Positions 1 to 7,649 of a stretch of 51,699 nucleotides of DNA are shown here, piece after piece. The position numbers and the translations under genes are program-made. Below the pieces are notes generated by a model. It did no database searches. It saw nothing but the letters and a program-made list of their open reading frames with translations, and was not told the DNA's origin. The stretch's first letter is position 1, and every line of letters starts with the position of its first letter. The DNA comes from Clostridiales bacterium (GTDB lineage: Bacteria > Bacillota > Clostridia > Saccharofermentanales > Saccharofermentanaceae). The DNA is taken from assembly GCA_017552455.1 (NCBI GenBank), contig JAFZPX010000057.1:1-51699 (forward strand), in the 5' to 3' direction.

Positions 1-2
1 GC

Positions 3-263
3 TTCGGGCTTGACAGCTCGGACCTAATTTGTGTTTGGTCACTAAGTGGGGTTGCCTCCATCTTGCATCACTTCTTACCGTTTGAAGCGGAACAGCTTAC
101 CGCTATATCGGAATCTGCGTACCACTCAAGCGGAATTTGCATGTGGTTACGAGCCACAGCTATTTGTTTACAAAATAGTTTTCGGAGATTAAAAACGAGT
201 TTATATTGCTGGTTTAGACTTGAAGCATTAAACACAGGAGGATACTACTATGTCAGAAGATAA
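3..263 (+). CDS. Possible 3' end of a gene cut by the window edge
   Basis: This frame is open from the left edge of the window to a TAA at 261-263, about 87 codons, and ends 14 bases inside the peptide gene that starts at 250. No start codon can be judged because the frame runs off the edge. The translation is rich in Leu, Ser and aromatic residues with two short hydrophobic stretches, and I recognise no family in it. An open frame of this length can arise by chance. It is listed because a partial upstream gene overlapping the next one by a few bases is a common operon arrangement. Confidence 0.2.
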   Translation, partial: FGLDSSDLICVWSLSGVASILHHFLPFEAEQLTAISESAYHSSGICMWLRATAICLQNSFRRLKTSLYCWFRLEALNTGGYYYVRR

Positions 264-522
264 AATGTTAAATCTTGAAGAACTCGAGAGTGTTGCTGGC
301 GGTGAAAGAATATCCCTTAAAACATACATTAAAAGTGTTGAAGAAATGGAAGCATCTGAAATCTGCACCGGAGCATTGAAAATCGTTAGTGACTGCAAAA
401 CTACCGGCCGCACCGTTTTTAATGCTGTCGTAGAAATAAGACAACTAGCTACTGCGAGCAATATTAGTATTTTTGGTAGTGTGGTTGAAAAGTTCGTAGA
501 CAAGTATTGGAATAGTTTTTAA
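250..522 (+). CDS. Small peptide with a double-glycine (bacteriocin-type) leader
   Basis: A 90-residue protein preceded by a strong ribosome site, AGGAGG, about eight bases before the ATG at 250. Residues 7-18 read LNLEELESVAGG, which fits the double-glycine leader consensus (LxxEELxxVxGG) cut by C39-peptidase ABC exporters in class II bacteriocins, microcins, some RiPPs and signalling peptides. Cleavage after G18 would release a 72-residue core with two cysteines (in EICTG and SDCKT), mixed charge and amphipathic stretches. No C39 exporter, modification enzyme or certain immunity gene lies in the window, so processing would depend on genes elsewhere or left of the edge. The leader is seen directly; a bacteriocin or signal role is inference. 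Confidence 0.7.
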   Translation: MSEDKMLNLEELESVAGGERISLKTYIKSVEEMEASEICTGALKIVSDCKTTGRTVFNAVVEIRQLATASNISIFGSVVEKFVDKYWNSF

Positions 523-783
523 GCTTGTAATGAAAACAAGGTCTTAACACAGATATGCTGCTGTCTGAAACGGATATTGATTATTAGCTTCTGGTTCTTA
601 TCTTTAAGAAAAACGAATCCGGAGGACTGATCATTGTCTGGACTGGTCTCGCTTCTATAGTTCTTAAATATATAACTATAGAGATTTTATCCAAGGTAAG
701 TCCTTGGAGCGGAAAATCCTGAATATAATCTACTAAGAAGCCTGCGAAAAATGACTCGCAGGCTTCAATAATTCTGGGTTGTT
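523..783. other. Intergenic stretch with a possible second peptide remnant
   Basis: No convincing gene is present. GGAGGA at 621-626 is a good ribosome site, and six bases later a frame (633-722) reads IIVWTGLASIVLKYITIEIL and ends at TGA 720-722, a short hydrophobic peptide. It has only an ATT as start codon, with a CTG at 627 further up, and the residues just before it are ESGG. It could be the decayed end of a second double-glycine peptide, or chance. The stretch ends with the hairpin at 737-766. Confidence 0.25.
737..766. terminator. Hairpin, probable terminator
   Basis: A perfect 11-base inverted repeat, GAAGCCTGCGA (737-747) and TCGCAGGCTTC (756-766), with an 8-base loop. The flanks are A/T rich but lack a clean T run on either strand. 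It lies 214 bases after the peptide gene and just beyond a weak minus-strand ORF, so it may serve either strand. Confidence 0.5.
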
Positions 784-960
784 TTATAGCGGGAGATCAT
801 CAATACACATGTAATAGACACCAAGTCTTTTGATCCGCATCGACTCATCATGCTTAATGTGAATCACCTCATAAGGTTTCCTTTTTAGCCTAGCTAGGAG
901 AATTGCCAGCGTTCCGACCCATACGATAGTCGTATTACTTTCCATAAAACTTGATGGCAT
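784..960 (-). CDS. Doubtful small ORF
   Basis: A 58-codon frame on the minus strand with one hydrophobic stretch (TTIVWVGTLAILLARLKRKP) and a basic, aromatic C-terminus. Its ATG shares the CATG at 958-961 with the start of the plus-strand ORF at 959. Neither has a Shine-Dalgarno, so at most one is likely to be real. A hairpin lies 18 bases past its stop, the only supporting feature. I recognise no family. Confidence 0.18.
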   Translation of the reverse strand: MPSSFMESNTTIVWVGTLAILLARLKRKPYEVIHIKHDESMRIKRLGVYYMCIDDLPL

Positions 961-1333
961 GTTTACTTCGGATAGAATAATTGGCATAGATAAGCTGCGT
1001 TCAAGCATTCCTGCAGAACTCCAGTCATGGAGCGTGTTTTGCAACATTATTGAATTGCATTATTACGGGGACATTAATGAGTTCGGTCAGGATGTGAAGT
1101 GTCTGAAGCTTGTACTCTCCGATGCAGAAAGTCGATTTAGGATTGAACTTGATCTTAATAATGTACATGGTGAAGTAAGATTTGATACGTGTAATGGATT
1201 TTGCTCAGGTTTTCAAATTGATGATCTTTCAGATTCAGGCTGCGAAAAGGCAAACACCTTTCATCTGCATTCCTATGAGATGGATATTGAACCCGACTTT
1301 TATTGTGAGTCGATAAAGGTCAGCATGCTATAA
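959..1333 (+). CDS. Hypothetical protein, possibly 5'-truncated
   Basis: A 124-residue, mildly acidic, soluble protein with alternating hydrophobic residues in its centre (CLKLVLSD, FRIELDLNN, GEVRFDTC), typical of a beta-sheet fold. There is no ribosome site before the ATG at 959, and the frame is open upstream to 875 without another usual start, so the gene may have lost its 5' end. In size and strand pattern it resembles small contact-immunity proteins, but no motif proves this. It follows a double-glycine peptide gene, so an immunity role is conceivable; that is inference only. Confidence 0.4.
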   Translation: MFTSDRIIGIDKLRSSIPAELQSWSVFCNIIELHYYGDINEFGQDVKCLKLVLSDAESRFRIELDLNNVHGEVRFDTCNGFCSGFQIDDLSDSGCEKANTFHLHSYEMDIEPDFYCESIKVSML

Positions 1334-1411
1334 TTAGGGTGCTTGAGAGGTAGCTTATGAGCAGTTATTTAACATTAATGCTGAGATTGGTTAAGCGCAG
1401 GGATATAAAGC

Positions 1412-2074
1412 ATGTGGAAAGATCTTACACCTGAGTGGCAAATAGCTTTCGAAGAGGCGTGGCTCGCTTTCAGAAATGGAAGTTACCCTATCGGTGCCGC
1501 CATCTTTGATGCGCAGGGGAATCTTCTCGTAAGGGAGCACAACAGGGGCGCGGAAGCGGATTCTGTAAACAGATATGTAGCCCATGCAGAAGCGGGTGCA
1601 CTCCGCCGCCTTGATACATCTTCTTATAATCCTAAGACAGTAGTTCTTTATACGACCATGGAGCCCTGTCCCATGTGCATGGGTACGGCAGTAATGTCTA
1701 ACATCAAGCATCTGCGCTATGCTGCTAAGGATCCATACTGCGGATGCGTACACTGGAAGGAAGAGGACCCTTATGTAAAGGGGCAGGAACTTGACTATGA
1801 GCTTGAAGCCGGCGAAAAGGAATTTGTCCAGTTCGTAATACAAAGTTACTTTGAACTTAAAGGGATAGAAAGAGGCGTCAGCGACAAGGTGCTTCGTACT
1901 TTCGAATCCTATAACAGTAAAGCAGTAGAGACGGCGAAAGCCTTCTACAAGGATAAAAGATTGGATTCATATGCTGAGGGAAATAACGATTTTTCCGTTG
2001 TTTATGATGAGATAGAAAACTATTTTATTATGCCTTCGGAAGGTTTAAGAAGAATTGTAGGAGACACGGAATGA
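1412..2074 (+). CDS. Nucleoside/cytidine-type deaminase family protein
   Basis: A 220-residue zinc hydrolase of the CMP/dCMP deaminase fold (TadA, guanine deaminase and cytidine deaminase relatives). The catalytic signature is complete: H58-A59-E60 supplies a zinc ligand and the proton-shuttle Glu, and P85-C86-P87-M88-C89 supplies the other two zinc ligands. The N-terminus (WQIAFEEAW, YPIGAAIFD) matches the substrate-pocket part of the fold. After about residue 150 there is a C-terminal extension of roughly 70 residues, mostly helical and charged, beyond the usual 150-160. GCAGGGA upstream is a weak ribosome site. The neighbours do not reveal the substrate; base or nucleoside salvage is the safe guess, and TadA-type tRNA editing is less likely given the divergence. 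Confidence 0.85.
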   Translation: MWKDLTPEWQIAFEEAWLAFRNGSYPIGAAIFDAQGNLLVREHNRGAEADSVNRYVAHAEAGALRRLDTSSYNPKTVVLYTTMEPCPMCMGTAVMSNIKHLRYAAKDPYCGCVHWKEEDPYVKGQELDYELEAGEKEFVQFVIQSYFELKGIERGVSDKVLRTFESYNSKAVETAKAFYKDKRLDSYAEGNNDFSVVYDEIENYFIMPSEGLRRIVGDTE

Positions 2075-2204
2075 CTATCCCACCGTCTCCGCCAAGCTCT
2101 AAACGCCCGTAAACACTGCGTTTGCTGGCTTTCTGTTTTCCCAACTTTTTGCATATATCCGATAAGTCCGGCAATCTAATCCTGACTAATTCCTACTTAT
2201 TAGA

Positions 2205-2213
2205 TGGTATAAT
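2205..2213 (+). promoter_or_regulatory. Extended -10 promoter giving a probable leaderless mRNA
   Basis: TGGTATAAT (TG at 2205-2206, hexamer 2208-2213) is an extended -10 box. Transcription would start about seven bases after the hexamer, which is the A of the ATG at 2220. There is no Shine-Dalgarno in the intervening AACCTC. Confidence 0.6.
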
Positions 2214-2219
2214 AACCTC

Positions 2220-3635
2220 ATGGACCGGTTCTTGGATTTCTGCCGCACATATCAGACTAGTCTGATGCTCTTTTTGCAGGGAGTATGCGTGGCGATTGCT
2301 TTCCTGACGATCTTCATGCGCTACCTCAAGCGCTCTCGTAAGCTCAGCATTATCTTCCTCGAGCTGACGGCAGCGGCGAACCTTGCCGCGAGCAGGTTCT
2401 ATTACCTGAACCGCGTTGTGGACAACACCGCTTACTGGCCGTGGGTCAGGGCCGCGAAATTTCTAGACTACTTCTTCGTTCTCGCCATAATCCTGTGCTT
2501 TAACTTCTACGTGAAAGATCTCCTCCGGAACGAGGGCGGCCTTAAGAGGATACCTCGGATGCTTTTCGCCGTGGATGCCATTCTCGCTACAGGTGCAGTC
2601 ACGCTGTTTATCAACTTGCACACGGGTTTCTACTACTACTTTGATGCCACTAACGTGTACACACACGGCGCGTATAACTTCGTGTGGTACATATTCCCTA
2701 TGACGCCGCTTCTGATACAGCTGCTCGCGATCGTCATCAACTACAAGCACTTCCCGAGGATCATGCGCATTCCGCTCGTGCTCTTCATAGTAATCCCGCT
2801 GCTGATGGCCGTAGCACAGTTCCTCGTGACTGACCTCGCGCCCGGCGTTATCTCCACGGTAGGTATGGCTATCGTGCTCTACGTGTTCTCGATAGAGGAG
2901 ATGAATAAGTCCATAGACCGCGCGCACAAGCGTGAGATTACAATGATGGCGAAATACCAGAAGACACTCGAGGACACGGTCGACCTTCGTACACACGAGC
3001 TTAAGGTGGCGAACGAGAAGGTCGAGAGCCTCCTGCTTAATATTCTGCCTGAGAACATCGCGAGGGAGCTTGCCGAGAATCCCAACAAGACTATCTCCAA
3101 GACTTATCCGAACGCGACGGTTCTCTTCGCGGATATAGTCGGCTTCACGCAGATGAGTGATAAGATGACTGCAGAGGAGACGGTCTTCATGCTTAACAAG
3201 ATGACGATACTCTTCGACGACCGCGCGAAAAGGGCAGGTGTGGAGAAGATTAAGACTATAGGAGATGCCTACATGGCTGCGGCGGGGCTCACGGAAGATG
3301 ATTCCGATGACGGCGTGGAGTTGATGATCAGGTTCGCTCGTGGCATGATCGAGGATGTGGAGCAGGTAGGCCGTGAGATGGGCATTCCGCTTAAGATAAG
3401 GATAGGAATCAATTCGGGTGAGTTAGTCGCGGGTGTAATCGGCAAGACCAAATTTATCTACGATGTCTGGGGTGACACGGTTAACATCGCGAGCCGCATG
3501 GAGTCCACGGGTGACCCGATGAGAATTCACCTGTCGGAGGCTGCGTACTCCAGGATCAGTTCAAGATATCCCGGCCTGTGTTCCGTCCCGGTCGATGTTA
3601 AGGGCAAGGGTACGATGAATGGTTATTTCTTGTGA
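2220..3635 (+). CDS. Membrane-bound class III adenylate cyclase
   Basis: A 471-residue protein that should make cAMP from ATP. About seven hydrophobic helices lie between residues 12 and 226 (for example 12-33, 82-99, 113-132, 157-175, 186-207), followed by a charged helical linker (230-280) and a class III cyclase domain (about 295-471). All catalytic residues of a self-sufficient homodimer are present: metal Asp D305 (FADIVGFT) and D349 (KTIGDAYM), adenine-selecting K345 and D415 (DVWGDT), and transition-state N422 and R426 (NIASR). The Lys/Asp pair predicts ATP rather than GTP. The layout is like a single half of a mammalian-type cyclase, as in mycobacterial Rv1625c. No cAMP-binding regulator lies nearby. 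The start is fixed by the membrane segment; no ribosome site precedes it. Confidence 0.92.
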   Translation: MDRFLDFCRTYQTSLMLFLQGVCVAIAFLTIFMRYLKRSRKLSIIFLELTAAANLAASRFYYLNRVVDNTAYWPWVRAAKFLDYFFVLAIILCFNFYVKDLLRNEGGLKRIPRMLFAVDAILATGAVTLFINLHTGFYYYFDATNVYTHGAYNFVWYIFPMTPLLIQLLAIVINYKHFPRIMRIPLVLFIVIPLLMAVAQFLVTDLAPGVISTVGMAIVLYVFSIEEMNKSIDRAHKREITMMAKYQKTLEDTVDLRTHELKVANEKVESLLLNILPENIARELAENPNKTISKTYPNATVLFADIVGFTQMSDKMTAEETVFMLNKMTILFDDRAKRAGVEKIKTIGDAYMAAAGLTEDDSDDGVELMIRFARGMIEDVEQVGREMGIPLKIRIGINSGELVAGVIGKTKFIYDVWGDTVNIASRMESTGDPMRIHLSEAAYSRISSRYPGLCSVPVDVKGKGTMNGYFL

Positions 3636-3800
3636 GCCGGAATACAGTTGTATAAAGGTGGTTAAACAAAGATGAAACTCATAAAAAGAGACTATTAGCA
3701 TTTTGTTTTGATGAGCTCTAATGGTTTCGTCATCCCATTTATCCTCGCTCTCGCAGATTTTCATCATTATTATATTTAATCGAAGAGCTCTTTACCCAGA

Positions 3801-3809
3801 TGGTATAAT
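3801..3809 (+). promoter_or_regulatory. Extended -10 promoter for the ACT-domain gene
   Basis: TGGTATAAT, the same extended -10 as at 2205, lies about 90 bases before the next start codon. The leader in between holds a small hairpin (AGGGA-GTGA-TCCCT, about 3823-3836) and then GGGAG as ribosome site. Confidence 0.4.
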
Positions 3810-3899
3810 TACCTTGTCTGAGGGAGTGATCCCTTAGTCGAGAAAATAATCATGATACCCGGCTAAGACAAATCGGTATATATATGGGAGAAACTACAG

Positions 3900-4265
3900 A
3901 TGGAACTGAAGAAAATAGATTATAGACTTACTGTTTGTAAAGTGGCAGACGCATCGAGTATCAACACAGAGTCTGATTTCTATTTTATAGGTAAGACGGA
4001 TGAAGAATTGTCGCTTGTATGTAAAACGGAAGATACGCCACAAATCACGCTCGAACGTGATGATGGGTGGAGAGGCTTCCGTATTCAAGGAGTTCTCGAT
4101 TTTTCATTGATAGGAATTCTTTCAAAACTGTCCGGTATACTTGCGGAGCATAAGATAGGAATCTTTGCAGTATCTACATACAACACAGATTATATTCTTG
4201 TGAAAGAAAACAATTATGAAAGAGCGCTGACTATATTAGCTTCTGAAGGATATACAGTGATTTAA
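3900..4265 (+). CDS. ACT-domain protein (COG3603-like)
   Basis: A 121-residue protein. The second half (about 60-121) reads as an ACT fold: GVLDFSLIGILSKLSGILAE followed by IGIFAVSTYNTDYILV, the pattern of aspartokinase-type ACT repeats. The first half appears to be a divergent second ACT unit, as in the small two-ACT proteins grouped as COG3603 or ACT_7. Such modules usually bind amino acids and regulate enzymes, but the stand-alone members have no settled role. A GGGAG ribosome site precedes the ATG. Cytosolic; no operon partner is evident. Confidence 0.75.
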   Translation: MELKKIDYRLTVCKVADASSINTESDFYFIGKTDEELSLVCKTEDTPQITLERDDGWRGFRIQGVLDFSLIGILSKLSGILAEHKIGIFAVSTYNTDYILVKENNYERALTILASEGYTVI

Positions 4266-4383
4266 ATTCAAGTTTGTCAGCATGCTGTGATAGTACGTTT
4301 TATCGACAGTAAATCATTCTATGACGCATGGTTCTTGATTCAGATTCAGGAACGATGAACACATAGTAATTAGGAGATGATAA

Positions 4384-5043
4384 ATGTTTGTAGTTCTTTT
4401 AAATGCAGTTGTGATATCGATTGTGATAGCAATCGCAGTTTTCCTGACGCTCATAGCTATCGGTCTGATCATCGGGTCACTGATAAGAGCCTCGATTGCC
4501 AAGAAGAATAACAAGAAGACTCATAAAGTTGGACTTTGGATAGGTATATTCATGATAGTTATCCCGTGGATCTTTGTCGGAGTGCTCGTGATATGTGCTG
4601 ATATATCCGATGTCAAGAATAACCGGTGGCTTCCCGGGCGTGAAGGCCTTGCGACAGTCATTGCCGAAGAAGATGCCGACGAACTGTACGATATGCTTGC
4701 AGACGATGTCGTCGAGCGTAATGACATCAGTGTCGAAGATGTCGAGACCTTTTTAGAGCAGTGTGACCTTAGCAATGTAGATACGAACGATATCGATGAA
4801 TATACGGATATGAGCTCGCCGCAGACAAATCACTACAGGAATTATACAAGTGAAGAGAACGGCAGAAGACAGACCTGTTTCCAATACACTATGTATGATG
4901 TCAATGACGACGGATGGAAGATATACATAGCCGGAGTAGACGGTGATGCAGAAGGTGAAGAATTCGTCGGCATTTATTATGTCGCATATATGCTGGATGA
5001 CGAGGTCATATTCATAGGAGAGCAGCCGCCCAGGGAAAGATGA
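4384..5043 (+). CDS. Membrane-anchored protein with acidic external domain
   Basis: 219 residues, with ribosome site AGGAGATG before the ATG. Two hydrophobic segments (about 3-38 and 50-73) flank a short Lys-rich cytoplasmic loop (KKNNKKTHK). The remaining 145 residues are acidic and should lie outside the cell. They include a helical stretch (ADELYDMLADDVVERND, then VEDVETFLEQC) and a beta-rich end (FQYTMYDVNDDGWKIYIAGV). This outer part recalls DUF5104-type lipoprotein domains, without certainty. No function can be assigned. Confidence 0.7.
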   Translation: MFVVLLNAVVISIVIAIAVFLTLIAIGLIIGSLIRASIAKKNNKKTHKVGLWIGIFMIVIPWIFVGVLVICADISDVKNNRWLPGREGLATVIAEEDADELYDMLADDVVERNDISVEDVETFLEQCDLSNVDTNDIDEYTDMSSPQTNHYRNYTSEENGRRQTCFQYTMYDVNDDGWKIYIAGVDGDAEGEEFVGIYYVAYMLDDEVIFIGEQPPRER

Positions 5044-5194
5044 GAGTATTACTTTGATTTGGATATTCAGTGATAAAAGAGTTGTACGCAGAGACAAGAT
5101 ATTTAAATGATTGACTCCTTCAAGAACAGAGTGTAAAATTACACCAATAGTAACCAAATGCACACAGGTTGCATGAATGAAGGGGATAAAGATT

Positions 5195-6130
5195 ATGTTA
5201 AACGGAAAAAAGTCTAAGGCTCTTCTAATAGGAACTATGGTAGTTTCTACTCTGTTCAGCGGATGCGGAGTAGAAAAGGACTCTGATGACAGAGTAATGC
5301 TGGAAATTGAAGAATGCATAACAGAGGTCACTTCTGACGGGCAGGAACCCCTTTTGGATACCAATTACGGAAGCTATTGGCAATACGATTCTGATGATAA
5401 TCTTCTCATAGCATCCAACTACTGTACGGAAGTATCAATCTATAACCTGGATACCGGAGACAAAACGGATATCGGCTTTCCGATGATCGATGGCAGGGTT
5501 GGCGAATTCGATTATGAAGGACAGAGGATGTATGGAATTAACACATGGTATGAAGACGGCTATGTGAACATTTATGCAAGTAATATCGCTAATAATACAC
5601 TTGTTGTTTTTACCTTTGACTGCGCCACAGAAGAGCTGGCGGATACAGCTTGCTATGATATACAAAGTTCTATGTTTGTAAGAGATACGGGTAACTCCAT
5701 TGTATATGTAAACTCTCAGCGCGAACTGAATATTTATGATAAAACGACTGGAGAGAATGAAACTGTTGCCGGTGACATTGGATACCTGGGGGCAGGCTTT
5801 GATCTGATCGTATTGAACGGTGACAGAAGCAAAGTCCTGTTTGCGAGAACAGAAGATGAGGTTCCTGTTTTATATGAGTACGATATTCCGTCAGGTGACA
5901 CCCGCGAGGTTTACAGATGCAGCAAAGGGAATTACATAACCGGTTTCACCTATGCTTTAGACAGCAACAAGATTTATCTGAGATACGGAAAGAAATTTAA
6001 TTCGATAGCCGGCTATGGTTGCCTGCCCAATCATACAATGGTCATAACAACAGACGGCCGCAATTATGAGTTGCATTCTTCCTTGATTGACGGATATAGT
6101 TTTTCCAAAACAGGCATTGTCATTTATTGA
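5195..6130 (+). CDS. Lipoprotein with beta-propeller-like repeats
   Basis: I place the start at 5195 rather than 5177 because AAGGGGAT lies eight bases upstream and the Lys-rich signal peptide then begins at once. The 311-residue product has a type II signal peptide ending in LFSGC (lipid-anchored Cys). The body is rich in short strand-turn units such as SIYNLDTGDKTDIGF, NIYDKTTGENETVAG and YEYDIPSGDTREVYR. These resemble the blades of TolB or WD-type propellers and suggest a six- or seven-bladed domain on the outer face of the membrane. Substrate and partner are unknown. It follows another membrane protein of unknown role by 150 bases. Confidence 0.7.
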   Translation: MLNGKKSKALLIGTMVVSTLFSGCGVEKDSDDRVMLEIEECITEVTSDGQEPLLDTNYGSYWQYDSDDNLLIASNYCTEVSIYNLDTGDKTDIGFPMIDGRVGEFDYEGQRMYGINTWYEDGYVNIYASNIANNTLVVFTFDCATEELADTACYDIQSSMFVRDTGNSIVYVNSQRELNIYDKTTGENETVAGDIGYLGAGFDLIVLNGDRSKVLFARTEDEVPVLYEYDIPSGDTREVYRCSKGNYITGFTYALDSNKIYLRYGKKFNSIAGYGCLPNHTMVITTDGRNYELHSSLIDGYSFSKTGIVIY

Positions 6131-6157
6131 TATAATGCAAAGAGGTGGAGTAATACT

Positions 6158-6595
6158 ATGAGAGTTACAAATCTTCTATTGCATATAGCTGCTGTGATCC
6201 TGATGTTGCCGGATCTGTTGTTTGTCGGCATAAACACATTAATGGGTCTCGCCTATTGTAATCTTATTGAGTTAATTGAAGTAGGGTTGGCCAATCTGAT
6301 TATATGTGCTGCGGGCTTGACTTCCTCGGTGGGAGAGGTAATACAGTTTGCCAAATATAAATCAACCAGACCGAACGTATATATGAGACGTCAGCTTATC
6401 AGCCACGGCCTTTCTGCTTTGTGGTTTGCCTTAGCGGTCGGATATATTATTCTGGTACATATTCACTCTACTTATAATCACGAATATGGTTTTAGCTTAT
6501 ATATTAATCTGCTTGGATTTGTTTTGAGTCTTGTCGCGATAGTTCTTAATATAATATTCGGTATCAGAAGAATCAAAAAAGCTAAGCTGCAGTAA
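6158..6595 (+). CDS. Hypothetical four-helix membrane protein
   Basis: 145 residues with four predicted membrane helices (about 5-28, 35-60, 88-106 and 117-138) and a basic C-terminus (RRIKKAKLQ). GAGGTGGAG precedes the ATG. It starts 27 bases after the lipoprotein gene and is followed by a terminator, so the two probably form one transcript. No family is recognised. Confidence 0.65.
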   Translation: MRVTNLLLHIAAVILMLPDLLFVGINTLMGLAYCNLIELIEVGLANLIICAAGLTSSVGEVIQFAKYKSTRPNVYMRRQLISHGLSALWFALAVGYIILVHIHSTYNHEYGFSLYINLLGFVLSLVAIVLNIIFGIRRIKKAKLQ

Positions 6596-6617
6596 ACAGA
6601 CAGATAATAAAACGTTG

Positions 6618-6645
6618 AAAGCCCCTGATAATAGGGGAATTTTTC
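6618..6645 (+). terminator. Intrinsic terminator
   Basis: CCCCT (6622-6626), a 6-base loop, AGGGG (6633-6637), then AATTTTTC. A short GC stem with a T run, placed 25 bases after the membrane-protein stop. Confidence 0.65.
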
Positions 6646-6715
6646 AAAATCCTTCGAATAATTGCGTCTGCTCATGTGTCTTATGAGTAGATGTAATTAT
6701 TAAGGAGGAAAAACT

Positions 6716-7645
6716 ATGAAGAAGACAATTGCAATTATGCTCATGTTTGCAACTGGCTGTATGTCGCTTGCAGGATGCGCTGAGACTGAGGTTATTGAGA
6801 CAGCGGAAGGAACAGAACTTTTCGAGACAGAGGCTGTCGTAGCTGAAGCTTCCGGTACTAATGAGGCCGAAGTCACAGTAGGTGAGACTTACGTAACGGT
6901 TGTCACGGAAAGCAGCGCTGCTGAAGAAACACCTGACGGCGGATATATCCGTTATACATACAGGGCCGATGAGACTACGGGAGAGAGAACTCTTTACAAG
7001 GTGGAGGAGTATGATGCTGACGGTCATCTCATAAGCGACATGAACTATGGTTCGGTCGGCCAGTATGGTGTTACCTATGTTTATGTAGACGGTCGTCTGA
7101 CTGAGGAATGGTATACCAATACTGACGGTGAGACATATATGAGCAGCAGCATAGAGTATGCCGTCTTTGGCGACAACGAGTGCAAGAGTTTCTCTTATCA
7201 TTACGATCACGATGAGCTTATCGGTTACACGGAATACGAATACGATGAGCAGGGTGAGCTTTGTGTCCGTACAAATGAATACGATGCCGACGGAAACCTT
7301 ACGAGCTATAAAGAGTATGTTTATGAGGCAGACGGATCTTGCACCATCACCGAGTATAATGCGGACGGCACAACTACAGGTAACATCACGATAAGAAACG
7401 CAGATGGAGATATGGTCACAAAGATCAGCGGTTACGGTTCTGACGAGCATGTCTACAGAACAGAGTATATCCGTAACGATAACGGCGATGTCATCCGTAT
7501 TGAGCTTTATGAGGATGACGTGCTTCTGGAATACAAAGAATATGAATACTATTCTGCAGGAAGAAGATCTTCGATCACGTCATATCAAGCTGACGGTACA
7601 GTAGTCTATACCAACGTCTGCGAGTACGAGTATCTTGATGGATAA
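6716..7645 (+). CDS. Lipoprotein with YD/RHS-like repeats
   Basis: 309 residues, ribosome site AAGGAGG, and a lipoprotein signal ending in SLAGC. A Thr/Glu/Ala-rich spacer (about 22-80) is followed by tandem units of the type YEYDADGNLTSYKEY, YNADGTTTGN and YQADGTVVYTN, spaced about 20 residues apart. They resemble RHS/YD repeats or toxin-repeat strands that build an elongated beta structure. No toxin domain or transfer signature follows, so this is not an RHS toxin. A surface-displayed lipoprotein that binds polysaccharide or protein is plausible but not shown. It converges with the next gene, with four bases between stops. Confidence 0.72.
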   Translation: MKKTIAIMLMFATGCMSLAGCAETEVIETAEGTELFETEAVVAEASGTNEAEVTVGETYVTVVTESSAAEETPDGGYIRYTYRADETTGERTLYKVEEYDADGHLISDMNYGSVGQYGVTYVYVDGRLTEEWYTNTDGETYMSSSIEYAVFGDNECKSFSYHYDHDELIGYTEYEYDEQGELCVRTNEYDADGNLTSYKEYVYEADGSCTITEYNADGTTTGNITIRNADGDMVTKISGYGSDEHVYRTEYIRNDNGDVIRIELYEDDVLLEYKEYEYYSAGRRSSITSYQADGTVVYTNVCEYEYLDG

Positions 7646-7649
7646 TATA

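Noticed and set aside
6644..7450. 268-codon minus-strand ORF
   Set aside because: It is the complement of the repeat lipoprotein, which has a strong ribosome site and lipobox; the reverse frame is open because of repeated codon patterns.
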